From Candidatus Cloacimonadota bacterium (lineage in GTDB: Bacteria > Cloacimonadota > Cloacimonadia > JGIOTU-2): a stretch of 17,467 bases of DNA. The stretch's first letter is position 1; the number at the start of each line of letters is the position of its first letter. The notes beneath the pieces were generated by a model, which saw only the letters and a list, made by a program, of their open reading frames with translations, ran no database searches and was not told the DNA's origin. Below are positions 6,996 through 14,278 of the stretch, piece after piece. The translations under genes and the position numbers were made by a program. The DNA lies in contig JACNJG010000087.1 of NCBI GenBank assembly GCA_014382685.1, positions 1-17,467 on the forward strand, read 5' to 3'.

Positions 6996-7402
6996 TGAGT
7001 TTAAAGATCACTCGCGAAAGAATAAAAAACTCTCTTGTTGATAAAATTGAAGATATCTCAGGACAGAATGTGTTTGATTGTTATCAGTGTGGGATCTGCT
7101 CTTCCGGCTGCCCCGTCACAGATTACATGGACTACTCTCCAAACCAGGTCATACGTCTTATTCAACTCGGTTGTGTGGATGAAATACTTAATTCAAGGAC
7201 TATCTGGATCTGTTCGACATGCCTGCAGTGCTCAGCACGCTGTCCAAAGGGTATCGAAGTTGCAAAAGTTATGGAAGCACTTCGCACCATCAATCTTCGT
7301 CAGCGCGAGGGCACTCTTAAACCCGAAGATATAAAATCAAAAGACCTCAAAGACCTCCCGCAAATTGCATTGGTCAGTGCATTTCGTAAGTTAACAGGAT
7401 AA
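6995..7402 (+). CDS. hdrC: HdrC-like iron-sulfur subunit (heterodisulfide reductase-type)
   Basis: The 135-residue protein carries two HdrC-type motifs, Cys29-32-35-39 (CYQCGICSSGCP) and Cys73-76-79-83 (CSTCLQCSARCP), which should bind two [4Fe-4S] clusters. In Hdr complexes it passes electrons from HdrA to HdrB. It is shorter than methanogen HdrC (roughly 180 residues), but the C-terminus LPQIALVSAFRKLTG looks like a natural end rather than a break. The ATG overlaps the korC stop, with GAGGA at 6984-6988. A repeat-flanked four-helix-bundle gene starts 4 bases after its stop and separates it from hdrB, which would normally follow directly. Confidence 0.9.
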   Translation: MSLKITRERIKNSLVDKIEDISGQNVFDCYQCGICSSGCPVTDYMDYSPNQVIRLIQLGCVDEILNSRTIWICSTCLQCSARCPKGIEVAKVMEALRTINLRQREGTLKPEDIKSKDLKDLPQIALVSAFRKLTG

Positions 7403-7406
7403 ATTT

Positions 7407-7829
7407 ATGAGAATACAGAATACAAAATACAGAAGTCAGAATGATGGCAAGCCGGCAAGAAGCTTTCAAGAATTAGTTGTATGGCAAAAAGCACACCAAT
7501 TCGTCTTGTCGGTATATAAATTTACATCCAATTTTCCGAAAATGGAAACCTATGGATTGACTTCTCAATTTAGACGAGCTGCAATATCTATTCCCGCTAA
7601 TATCGCAGAAGGCTTTAAGAAAAAAGGAAAAAAAGATAAAGTCAGGTTCTTTAATATAGCTCAAGGATCACTTGAAGAATGTAGATATTATTTAATTCTA
7701 TCAAAAGATCTTGAATATGGAGAAAATAGTGAGATGTCTGATCTGCTTATAGAAGTTAGCAAATTGCTCTCAACTTACATCAAATCAATTCAAACCTCAT
7801 TATCAAAAAACAAATCTCCTGATTCCTGA
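7407..7829 (+). CDS. Four-helix-bundle protein (23S rRNA intervening-sequence type)
   Basis: The core from RSFQELVVWQKAHQFVL through YGLTSQFRRAAISIPANIAEGF matches the four-helix-bundle family first described in 23S rRNA intervening sequences. That family is abundant as passenger genes in metagenomic bacteria, and its biochemical role is unknown. Length is 140 residues versus about 115-125 for the family, because both ends are encoded by the flanking repeats: MRIQNTKYRSQN at the start and KSPDS at the end. The only in-frame ATG is 7407, with AGGA at 7396-7399. Family similarity starts near residue 18. It lies between hdrC and hdrB, collinear with them, and has no evident link to Hdr function. 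Confidence 0.88.
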   Translation: MRIQNTKYRSQNDGKPARSFQELVVWQKAHQFVLSVYKFTSNFPKMETYGLTSQFRRAAISIPANIAEGFKKKGKKDKVRFFNIAQGSLEECRYYLILSKDLEYGENSEMSDLLIEVSKLLSTYIKSIQTSLSKNKSPDS

Positions 7830-7851
7830 CTTCTGTCTCCTGACTTCTATT
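7409..7851. mobile_element. Repeat-bracketed cassette around the four-helix-bundle gene
   Basis: The left side (7409-7443) is a run of AGAATAC/ACAGAAGTCAG words. The right side (7816-7851) is a run of TCCTGACTTCTG words. ACAGAAGTCAG at 7429-7439 and CTGACTTCTGT at 7826-7836 are perfect 11-base inverted copies. The right copy contains the gene's stop codon. No transposase and no target duplication are visible. The insertion point between hdrC and hdrB, which are normally adjacent, supports an inserted unit. Boundaries are approximate. Confidence 0.5.
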
Positions 7852-7877
7852 AATATGAAATTTAAAAGGAATATAGT

Positions 7878-8756
7878 ATGAAACTTGGATATTTTCCGGG
7901 CTGCACATTGAAGACAAATGCCAAGCATTTCGAAGATTCTGCTATGCAAGTTATGGAAGTTCTCGGTCATCCTCTCGAAGAAATGGAAAACTGGATCTGC
8001 TGTGGTACTGTGTTCTCGATGACGACTGACGATCTAATGCTCCAGCTTTCTTCGATCAGGAATCTGCTTCGTGCTGAAAATCAGGGATATGATGAACTTG
8101 TAACCCTATGCAGTATGTGCTACAATACACTGAAAAGAGCAAAGGAATTCATTCTTAATGATGAAGAAAATCTGCGCAAGGTCAATGACTTCATGTATAG
8201 GGAAGAAGCAAAATTCAAGGGAACGACCGATGTAGTACATCTTCTCAGTATTCTTAAAGACAGAATAACCTTTGATGAAATAAAGAAAAAGGTCACAAAA
8301 CCTCTTAAGGACCTGAAGATCGGCGCTTACTATGGCTGCCTTCTCGTGCGTCCCAAGGAACTTGCCATCGATGATTTTGAAGATCCGACTATAATGGAAG
8401 AACTTGTGGATACAATTGGCGGTGAAGGAGTTGTATTTCCCTATCGGCTGGAATGCTGCGGTGCCTATCAAACCATTACTGAAAAAGATATTACGGTCAA
8501 GAGAACCTTTGAGATAATAAATTCTGCACGCAATGCAGGATGTGAAGCGCTTATCACAAGCTGTCCTCTCTGTGCGTTTAATCTCGATCAGCGACAAAAG
8601 GAAACATCTGAAGAATTTTTAGAATTTTCAACCATGCCTGTATTCTACTTTACCGAACTTATGGCTCTTGCCCTCGGGCAGAAGTGGAATAAAGAATGGA
8701 AGAAACTGCATTATATCAATCCCGTGCCCCTGTTAAAAGAAAAAGGTTTAATATAG
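7878..8756 (+). CDS. hdrB: HdrB-like CCG-domain subunit (heterodisulfide reductase-type)
   Basis: The 292-residue protein has two complete cysteine-rich CCG domains. The first uses Cys9, Cys41-42, Cys78 and Cys81; the second uses Cys154, Cys193-194, Cys229 and Cys232. In methanogen HdrB such five-cysteine motifs bind noncubane [4Fe-4S] clusters that cleave the CoM-S-S-CoB disulfide. All ten cysteines are kept, so the unusual clusters are probably present, but a bacterium is not expected to make that disulfide and the real electron acceptor is unknown. SD AAAAGGA lies at 7864-7870. The hdrA gene starts 9 bases after the stop. The nearby tfrB and tfrA genes make fumarate the most attractive final acceptor. 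Confidence 0.93.
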   Translation: MKLGYFPGCTLKTNAKHFEDSAMQVMEVLGHPLEEMENWICCGTVFSMTTDDLMLQLSSIRNLLRAENQGYDELVTLCSMCYNTLKRAKEFILNDEENLRKVNDFMYREEAKFKGTTDVVHLLSILKDRITFDEIKKKVTKPLKDLKIGAYYGCLLVRPKELAIDDFEDPTIMEELVDTIGGEGVVFPYRLECCGAYQTITEKDITVKRTFEIINSARNAGCEALITSCPLCAFNLDQRQKETSEEFLEFSTMPVFYFTELMALALGQKWNKEWKKLHYINPVPLLKEKGLI

Positions 8757-8765
8757 AGGATTATA

Positions 8766-10721
8766 ATGAAAAAAATCGGCGTTTTTATCTGCCATTGCGG
8801 TATAAATATTAAAGGTGCTGTTGATGTCGAACGGCTCACCGAAGAACTGGCAGACTATCCGGGTGTTGCCTATATAGAAAATTATATGTTCATGTGCTCC
8901 GATCCCGGACAGAATCATATACAAGATGCAATACGCGAGAATAAACTTGGTGGTGTGGTCGTTGCTGCCTGCTCTCCCACCTTGCACGAATCGACATTCC
9001 AAGCTGTGCTTAAGGAATCCGGTCTTAATGAATATCAAATGGAAATCGCAAATATCCGCGAGCAATGTAGCTGGGTTCATACTAATATAGAACAGGCAAC
9101 ACACAAGGCAAGACTTATCATTAAAACAGCGATTGAAAAACTTAAACTAAACGAATCTCTATATCCGGTTTCTGCACCGGTGACAAAGAAAGCCCTTGTT
9201 ATCGGTGGCGGCATTGCAGGCATCCAGGCAGCGTTGGATATTGCAGATGCAGGTTTCGAAGTTATTATGGTTGAAAAGAAGCCCTCAATTGGTGGGCACA
9301 TGATCCAGCTTTCTGAAACCTTTCCGACACTCGACTGCTCTCAGTGTATTCTCACTCCGAAAATGGTGGCTCTCAACAAACATAAAAATATTAAACTCTA
9401 TGTTAATAGTGAGGTGGAAAGCATCGATGGATATATCGGGAATTTCAATGTAAAGATCAAGCGAAAAGCTCTGTATGTCGATCCTCATAAATGCAATCTC
9501 TGCGACGACTGTACAGAAGTATGTCCGGTACTTGTGCCAAACGAACAGGAAGAAGGGCTTTCGTGGAGAAAGGCAATATATATTCCTTTCCCTCAGGCAA
9601 TTCCGGCGACCTATACACTCGATTTGGAAAATTGCCTTGGTCTCGAACCTATTGCATGTGGCAAATGCCGTGAAAAATGTACTGCCGAAGCTATAAATTA
9701 TGATGCAACAGATATGATCATTGAAGAAGAAGTCGGCGCAGTAATAATAGCAACCGGCTTTGACCTTTATCCTGTTGAAAATATTCCTGAATACGGATAT
9801 GGTAAATATCCCGACGTGATCACGAGTTTGCAGTTCGAGCGAATCCTCTCTGCAACCGGTCCTACAGGTGGTGAAATATATCGACCCTCTGACGGCAAAG
9901 TTCCCAAAGAGATCGTTTTTGTTCAATGCTCCGGCTCGCGTGACCCGGAACATCATCTCTCATATTGTTCAAAGATATGCTGTATGTACACACTCAAACA
10001 CGCTAAACTCTATAAACATAAAATTCACAACGGACAGCCATATATCTTTTATATAGATATTCGAGCAGGAGGTAAGCGTTATGAAGAATTTGTCCAGCAG
10101 GCAGTGTCCGAAGAAGGCATCTTGTATATACGCGGTAAAGTTGCTAAGATATATAAAGAAGGCGATAAGATGATCGTCATGGGTATGGACACGCTCAGCG
10201 GCAAAAAGATCGAAGTAAAAGCCGATCTTGTTGTACTTGCAATGGGAATCGTGCCGAGTGAGGGCTCTCATGATCTCGTGAAAACCTTGAAGATCAATAC
10301 GGATGACAAGGGATTCCTTTCTGAAGCACATCCCAAACTGCGTCCAGTAGAAAGTTTACAGGCGGGATTTTATCTTGCCGGCACTTCGCAGGGACCACGT
10401 GACATTCCCGACTCTGTATCCCAGGCATCAGGAGCTGCTTCCAAAGCTCTTATTCTGCTTTCCAGCGACAAGATATATCACTCACCAATTATAGCTTATG
10501 TAGATGAAGACCTGTGCTCCGGCTGTACGATATGTGTGGGAACCTGTCCCTACGGCGCTCGTGAACTGAATGAAGTTTCCAAAGTGGTAGAAGTTAATGA
10601 AATACTCTGTGAGGGCTGCGGTGCCTGTATCAGTGCATGCCCGTCCGGTGCTGCGCAGCAAAAAAACCTGACTGATGACCAGATCGATAATATGATCAAA
10701 ATAATTGCGAGCGGCAAATAG
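8766..10721 (+). CDS. hdrA: HdrA, FAD-containing electron-bifurcating subunit
   Basis: The 651-residue protein has methanogen-like HdrA length and domain order. An N-terminal domain opens with ICHCGINIKG. The FAD Rossmann motif GGGIAG lies at 147-152, followed by GGHMIQL and CSQC at 191-194. An inserted ferredoxin domain uses Cys243-246-249-253 plus Cys290, 298, 301 and 305. The HdrA signature with Cys388 and CSKICC (401-406) comes next. The C-terminal ferredoxin has Cys584-587-590-594 and Cys615-618-621-625. The FAD is where a two-electron input splits into low- and high-potential branches. SD AGAGGA is at 8755-8760. With hdrC, hdrB and mvhD it forms the bifurcating core; no selenocysteine or fusion to MvhD is present. 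Confidence 0.95.
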   Translation: MKKIGVFICHCGINIKGAVDVERLTEELADYPGVAYIENYMFMCSDPGQNHIQDAIRENKLGGVVVAACSPTLHESTFQAVLKESGLNEYQMEIANIREQCSWVHTNIEQATHKARLIIKTAIEKLKLNESLYPVSAPVTKKALVIGGGIAGIQAALDIADAGFEVIMVEKKPSIGGHMIQLSETFPTLDCSQCILTPKMVALNKHKNIKLYVNSEVESIDGYIGNFNVKIKRKALYVDPHKCNLCDDCTEVCPVLVPNEQEEGLSWRKAIYIPFPQAIPATYTLDLENCLGLEPIACGKCREKCTAEAINYDATDMIIEEEVGAVIIATGFDLYPVENIPEYGYGKYPDVITSLQFERILSATGPTGGEIYRPSDGKVPKEIVFVQCSGSRDPEHHLSYCSKICCMYTLKHAKLYKHKIHNGQPYIFYIDIRAGGKRYEEFVQQAVSEEGILYIRGKVAKIYKEGDKMIVMGMDTLSGKKIEVKADLVVLAMGIVPSEGSHDLVKTLKINTDDKGFLSEAHPKLRPVESLQAGFYLAGTSQGPRDIPDSVSQASGAASKALILLSSDKIYHSPIIAYVDEDLCSGCTICVGTCPYGARELNEVSKVVEVNEILCEGCGACISACPSGAAQQKNLTDDQIDNMIKIIASGK

Positions 10722-10754
10722 CTCGCCCAATATACATGTGGGGTAGGAAATCGC

Positions 10755-11171
10755 ATGAAAGATTTTGAGCCAAAGATTGTCTGTTTCTTGTGTAAATGGT
10801 GTACATATTCCGGCGCAGATCTTGCCGGTACATCACGAATGAAGTATCCGCCAAACGGTGTAGTTATTAAGACACTATGCTCATCACGAGTGGACCCGCA
10901 GCATATACTTCTTGCATTTAGCAAAGGATGTGACGGTGTGTTCATCGGCGGATGCCATCCCGGTGATTGTCATTATCAAAGTGGAAATTATAAGACAAAA
11001 AGAAGAATAATTTTACTTAAAAAAGTATTGGAACAATTAGGTCTGAATACCAATCGTCTTCGCCTTGAATGGATCTCGGCAAGCGAAGGAAAAAAATTCG
11101 CCAATACTATGAAAGAATTTACAGACCAGATCAAAAAATTGGGTCCTATTCCAAAAATTAATTGTGAATGA
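10755..11171 (+). CDS. mvhD: MvhD-type [2Fe-2S] subunit linking hydrogenase to HdrA
   Basis: The 138-residue delta subunit transfers electrons from the MvhAG hydrogenase to HdrA. It has the family landmarks FLCKWCTYSGADLAG (Cys10, 13 and 16 region), LCSSRVDP near 41-48 and GGCHPGDCHY near 65-74, providing Cys42, 59, 67 and 72. GGTAGGA at 10741-10747 precedes the ATG. Its position directly after hdrA is standard. The hydrogenase subunits mvhG and mvhA lie about 3.1 kb downstream, beyond tfrB, tfrA and the GxxExxY genes. In other bacteria MvhD can serve partners other than hydrogenase, but both hydrogenase genes are here. Confidence 0.92.
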   Translation: MKDFEPKIVCFLCKWCTYSGADLAGTSRMKYPPNGVVIKTLCSSRVDPQHILLAFSKGCDGVFIGGCHPGDCHYQSGNYKTKRRIILLKKVLEQLGLNTNRLRLEWISASEGKKFANTMKEFTDQIKKLGPIPKINCE

Positions 11172-11236
11172 ATACGAAATGAAAAGTGAAAAGTTCTTGT
11201 TTGAATTAATTTTTAATAATATTAGGAGGAATCATA

Positions 11237-11923
11237 ATGCCTAAGAACGTTCCCATGATGAAAGTATATATTTTAGGGGAAGGTTTTGATGTGCCCGAAG
11301 GATCAACCATAATCAGTGCAATGGAATATGCAGGATTCCAACTTACCGTTGGCGTGGGCTGTCGCGAAGGTTTCTGCGGCGCCTGTGCAACCCTGTACAG
11401 AGAAAAGGGAGATTACAAATTGCAGGCAGGTCTCGCATGCCAGACAGTTGTAACGGACGGTATGAACATCGCACAGATACCTTTTGTTCCTGCGGAAAAA
11501 CCAATATACGATATAAACAAGGTAGAACCTGACATCGAAGCTTTCAAAACACTTTATCCAATCCTGTTCAGATGCGTGGGATGCAATACGTGTACAAAGG
11601 CATGCCCTCAGGATATCGAGGTGATGGATTATGTGCAGGCACTTATTCGTGGCGATATCGCAAAAGCGGCTGACCTTTCTTTTGACTGTATCCGCTGTGG
11701 GTTATGCGCTCTGCGATGCCCCGCAGAGATCGTGCAGTATAATGCTGCCATCCTTGCACGCCGTCTCACAGGAAAGTATCTTCTTCCTAAAAGCCCAGAC
11801 CTTGAAAAGCGAGTCAAAGAAATTGCAGAAGGCTTTTATGAAGAAGAACTTCAAAAACTTACAAAATCAGATAAAGAAACCGTGAAGAAGCGATACTATG
11901 ATCGCGATATCAAAACAGGATAA
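11237..11923 (+). CDS. tfrB: Soluble fumarate reductase/succinate dehydrogenase iron-sulfur subunit, TfrB/SdhB-like
   Basis: The 228-residue protein has an N-terminal plant-type [2Fe-2S] domain (Cys42, 47, 50 and 68, in GCREGFCGACATL and GLACQ). Two closely spaced ferredoxin motifs follow, Cys113-116-119-123 (CVGCNTCTKACP) and Cys151-154-157-161 (CIRCGLCALRCP). Canonical SdhB/FrdB has [2Fe-2S], [4Fe-4S] and [3Fe-4S] clusters with different spacing, whereas the second half here looks like HdrC. Methanogen TfrB (thiol:fumarate reductase) joins such a domain to a CCG HdrB-like domain; that domain is absent here and a separate hdrB lies upstream. AGGAGG at 11224-11229 fixes the start. The symbol is by architecture and context, not proven function. 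Confidence 0.8.
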   Translation: MPKNVPMMKVYILGEGFDVPEGSTIISAMEYAGFQLTVGVGCREGFCGACATLYREKGDYKLQAGLACQTVVTDGMNIAQIPFVPAEKPIYDINKVEPDIEAFKTLYPILFRCVGCNTCTKACPQDIEVMDYVQALIRGDIAKAADLSFDCIRCGLCALRCPAEIVQYNAAILARRLTGKYLLPKSPDLEKRVKEIAEGFYEEELQKLTKSDKETVKKRYYDRDIKTG

Positions 11924-11947
11924 ATTTAAAAGTTTAGGAGAATAGAT

Positions 11948-13615
11948 ATGTATCCAGAATATATGCGCAAATCGATCAAAAAGGTCGAAAAGACACGACC
12001 TGAGCGATTGAAACTTGCACGTTCAGGCAAGGCGATCTTCCCGATGATGTCTGAAGAAGAACGACAGGAAGTACTTGATAACTTCCACCCTGACTATAAG
12101 AAAGATGCTCGCAAAAAAGTGCGTATCGGACCTAACAAAGGTGAGAGTATCACAACTGAGGTTGTTGATGAACTTGAGGCATACTCAAGGATCAAACCGG
12201 AATATTTCGATCTGAAACATCCTGACTATGAAACTGATGTTCTTGTTATCGGAGCTGGCTCAGCAGGATTCTCTGCATCACTTCTTGCTGCGGAAAACGG
12301 AGCTGATGTACTACTTGTCACGAAACTTCGAATTGGAGATTCCAACTCAATGATGGCTCAAGGTGGAATTCAGGCAGCAGTTCTTCCTGATGATAATCCC
12401 GTGCTTCATTACCTCGATGTGATCGGCGGTGGGCACTTTGATAATAAACCCGATCTGGCAAAGGCACTCGTCTCGGAAGCTCCGGATGCGATCCATTGGC
12501 TTCAGGAACTTGGAGTTATGTTCGATAGAAATGAAGATGGAACAATGCTTACAAAATCAGGCGGGGGAACCTGCCGTCCACGTATGCATTCAGCCCGGGA
12601 CTATACCGGTGCAGCAATTTGCCGAACTATTCGTGACGAAGTGCTAAACCGACCCGACAAGATAAAGATACTCGAACATCAACCAGTTGTAGAACTTATC
12701 AAAGATAGTAACGGAAATGTTGCCGGTGCAGTGCTCTACCATCTTGAAAATAGAAATTACTACACGGTCAAAGCAAAAGCTACTATTATTGCAACAGGCG
12801 GTTTTGGACGTCTTCATATAAAGGGCTATGAAACCACCAATCACTATGGTGCAACTGCAGACGGACTTGTGATCGCATATCGTGTCGGAGCAAATCTGTT
12901 GTTTATGGATTCTGTGCAGTATCACCCGACAGGTGCTGTGTATCCTCCACAAATCCTTGGATTTCTTTGCACCGAAAAAATTCGCGGGCTTGGTGCACAA
13001 CCCGTAAATAGCAATGGTGAATTATTTGTTCATCCACTTGAACCACGTGATATTGAAGCATCCGCTTTCATCCGTGAATGTACAGAACGTGGCATGGGTA
13101 TCGATACACCCGGTGGACAGGTCGGTATCTGGCTTGATTCCCCATTAATTGAAAAATTAAGCGGACCCGGCACAATTAAGAAAAATCTGCCTGCTATGCT
13201 CCGTCAGTTTGAGCGTTTTGATGTCGATATAACCAAAGATCCCATTCTTGTATTCCCCACACTTCATTATCAAAATGGTGGAATTGAAATAAATGATCAT
13301 TGTGAAACCAGTGTGAATGGTCTTTTTGTGGCAGGTGAAGCTTCAGGCGGCATTCACGGTCGTAATCGTTTGATGGGAAATTCCCAGCTTGACCTTATTG
13401 TGTTTGGACGTCGAGCAGGTATCTATGCTGCACAGTATGCGAAGAAAGCAAAAACCGTCGCACTTACCCTCTCTCACATCACTGAATATGACAAAGAAGT
13501 TGAGAAGATCGGAGTAGATAAAAAACACATCTCACCAATGATCCTTCCTGATTACACACCTGCATCCGTCAAAGAACGTCAACATACGACAGATTATCAA
13601 GGAACATTAAGATAA
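11948..13615 (+). CDS. tfrA: Soluble fumarate reductase/succinate dehydrogenase flavoprotein, TfrA/SdhA-like
   Basis: This 555-residue FAD protein of the succinate dehydrogenase/fumarate reductase family starts with an extension of about 95 residues before DVLVIGAGSAG (97-107). Conserved catalytic positions are visible: HPTG (His326), TEKIRG, PRD (Arg367), LHYQNGGI (His440) and GRNRLMGN (Arg474). At the site of covalent FAD-His attachment, the sequence SNSMMAQGG has Asn133, so FAD should be noncovalent. Only about 60 residues follow the FAD-proximal GRRAG, so the C-terminal helical domain of FrdA/SdhA is missing. No cytochrome b or membrane-anchor gene is nearby. SD AGGAG is at 11936-11940. 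L-aspartate oxidase is the main alternative but is disfavoured by the paired iron-sulfur subunit and neighbours. Confidence 0.85.
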   Translation: MYPEYMRKSIKKVEKTRPERLKLARSGKAIFPMMSEEERQEVLDNFHPDYKKDARKKVRIGPNKGESITTEVVDELEAYSRIKPEYFDLKHPDYETDVLVIGAGSAGFSASLLAAENGADVLLVTKLRIGDSNSMMAQGGIQAAVLPDDNPVLHYLDVIGGGHFDNKPDLAKALVSEAPDAIHWLQELGVMFDRNEDGTMLTKSGGGTCRPRMHSARDYTGAAICRTIRDEVLNRPDKIKILEHQPVVELIKDSNGNVAGAVLYHLENRNYYTVKAKATIIATGGFGRLHIKGYETTNHYGATADGLVIAYRVGANLLFMDSVQYHPTGAVYPPQILGFLCTEKIRGLGAQPVNSNGELFVHPLEPRDIEASAFIRECTERGMGIDTPGGQVGIWLDSPLIEKLSGPGTIKKNLPAMLRQFERFDVDITKDPILVFPTLHYQNGGIEINDHCETSVNGLFVAGEASGGIHGRNRLMGNSQLDLIVFGRRAGIYAAQYAKKAKTVALTLSHITEYDKEVEKIGVDKKHISPMILPDYTPASVKERQHTTDYQGTLR

Positions 13616-13646
13616 GAAACCACAATGAAACCACGGATTAACTCGA

Positions 13647-14036
13647 ATGGACACGAAAAATAACAAAATGGAACTTATTTATAAAGACCTTTCATATAAA
13701 ATTGTAGGGCTGGCAATGCAAGCTCATAGAGAATTGGGACCTGGATTCTTGGAAAAGGTATATGAAAATGCTTTAATGGTGTTGTTTAGAAATGAACAAA
13801 TTCAAGCTGAACAACAGAGCTCGATTAAGGTTTTCTTTCAAAATGAAATCGTTGGTAACTATATTGCAGATATTCTTGTAGAAGATAAGATAATATTAGA
13901 GCTTAAGACAGTTGATAAAATTACTGATGTTCATAAAGCTCAAGCGATCAATTATTTGAAAGCAACTGGATTACACTTGGCAATGATATTTAATTTTCAT
14001 TCTCAAAGTTTGGAATATGAAAGAATAGTGTTATAA
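13647..14036 (+). CDS. GxxExxY family protein
   Basis: The 129-residue protein contains the family signature HRELGPGFLEKVYENAL (Gly-Pro-Gly-Phe-x-Glu-x-x-Tyr) near residues 27-43. It ends with a PD-(D/E)XK-like stretch, YIADILVEDKIILELKTVDK, near 74-93, that resembles a nuclease-type fold. The role is not established. Family homology begins at MELIYKDLSYKIVG, so the second ATG at 13668 may be the true start; the ATG at 13647 lies in the repeat. Neither has a good Shine-Dalgarno. It is collinear with, but probably unrelated to, the hydrogenase operon. Confidence 0.85.
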   Translation: MDTKNNKMELIYKDLSYKIVGLAMQAHRELGPGFLEKVYENALMVLFRNEQIQAEQQSSIKVFFQNEIVGNYIADILVEDKIILELKTVDKITDVHKAQAINYLKATGLHLAMIFNFHSQSLEYERIVL

Positions 14037-14066
14037 TTTGAAAAAATTAAGGAATCACCCGTCTTC

Positions 14067-14081
14067 TCCGCCAGTTGGCGA
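14067..14081. repeat. Palindrome, TCCGCCAGTTGGCGA
   Basis: This short palindrome-like word in the spacer between the two GxxExxY copies resembles TCCGACAGCTGGCGGA at 221-236. The core CCGCCAGTTGGCG can form a small stem. The neighbouring GTCTTC and ACGTGGCAAGCG words recall the GC-richer repeat tracts at both window ends. A regulatory role is not indicated. Confidence 0.35.
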
Positions 14082-14109
14082 ATACGACGTGGCAAGCGAA
14101 TTGTCACGA

Positions 14110-14232
14110 ATGAGCACGAAAAATGACAAAAAGAAGCTTATTTATAAAGACCTTTCCTGTGGAATTGTTGGACTGGCAATGAAATTTATTTTTTATTCTC
14201 AAAACTGGGAGAATAAAAGAGTAGTTTTATAA
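14110..14232 (+). pseudogene. Internally deleted GxxExxY copy
   Basis: Forty codons from the ATG at 14110 match both ends of the upstream GxxExxY gene (LIYKDLS, IVGLAM, then SQ, W/L and VVL/IVL positions), but the middle 89 codons, including the GxxExxY signature, are gone. The upstream gene has the 8-mer TGGCAATG at 13711-13718 and 13978-13985, 267 bases apart. This copy has it once, at 14174-14181, exactly at the junction. Deletion between these short repeats explains the structure and keeps the frame. It can be read further upstream to a TTG at 14038, but that part has no family similarity. Confidence 0.8.
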
Positions 14233-14278
14233 TTCGAGAAAATTAGTGTTAATTCGTGGTTAAATATTTGGAGGTTTA

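Larger units (their letters stand above)
13629..14261. mobile_element. Inverted-terminus element carrying GxxExxY and a deleted copy
   Basis: AACCACGGATTAACTC at 13629-13644 and GTGTTAATTCGTGGTT at 14246-14261 are inverted copies matching at 14 of 16 positions. Between them lie a full GxxExxY gene, a CACGAA-rich junction (14101-14125) resembling the left end, and a second GxxExxY copy with an internal deletion. The element separates tfrA from mvhG in what should be one operon. No transposase or clear target duplication is seen. Whether it moves is inference from the ends and from the solo end at 2503-2521. Confidence 0.5.

Noticed and set aside
6995..7402. HdrC truncated by the neighbouring cassette
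   Set aside because: All eight cluster cysteines are present and the C-terminus ends in a coherent sequence before the repeat begins. A mild loss of a tail cannot be fully excluded.
7406..7851. CRISPR array or 23S rRNA intervening sequence
   Set aside because: The repeats are short degenerate words without regular spacers, and there is no rRNA sequence around the four-helix-bundle gene.
11948..13615. L-aspartate oxidase (nadB)
   Set aside because: The lack of an FAD-linking histidine would fit, but the adjacent iron-sulfur subunit, the N-terminal extension and the fumarase/KOR/Hdr context favour a fumarate reductase-type flavoprotein.
14038..14109. TTG-started upstream extension of the short GxxExxY copy
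   Set aside because: These codons run through the palindromic spacer and repeat words. Similarity to GxxExxY begins only after the ATG at 14110.
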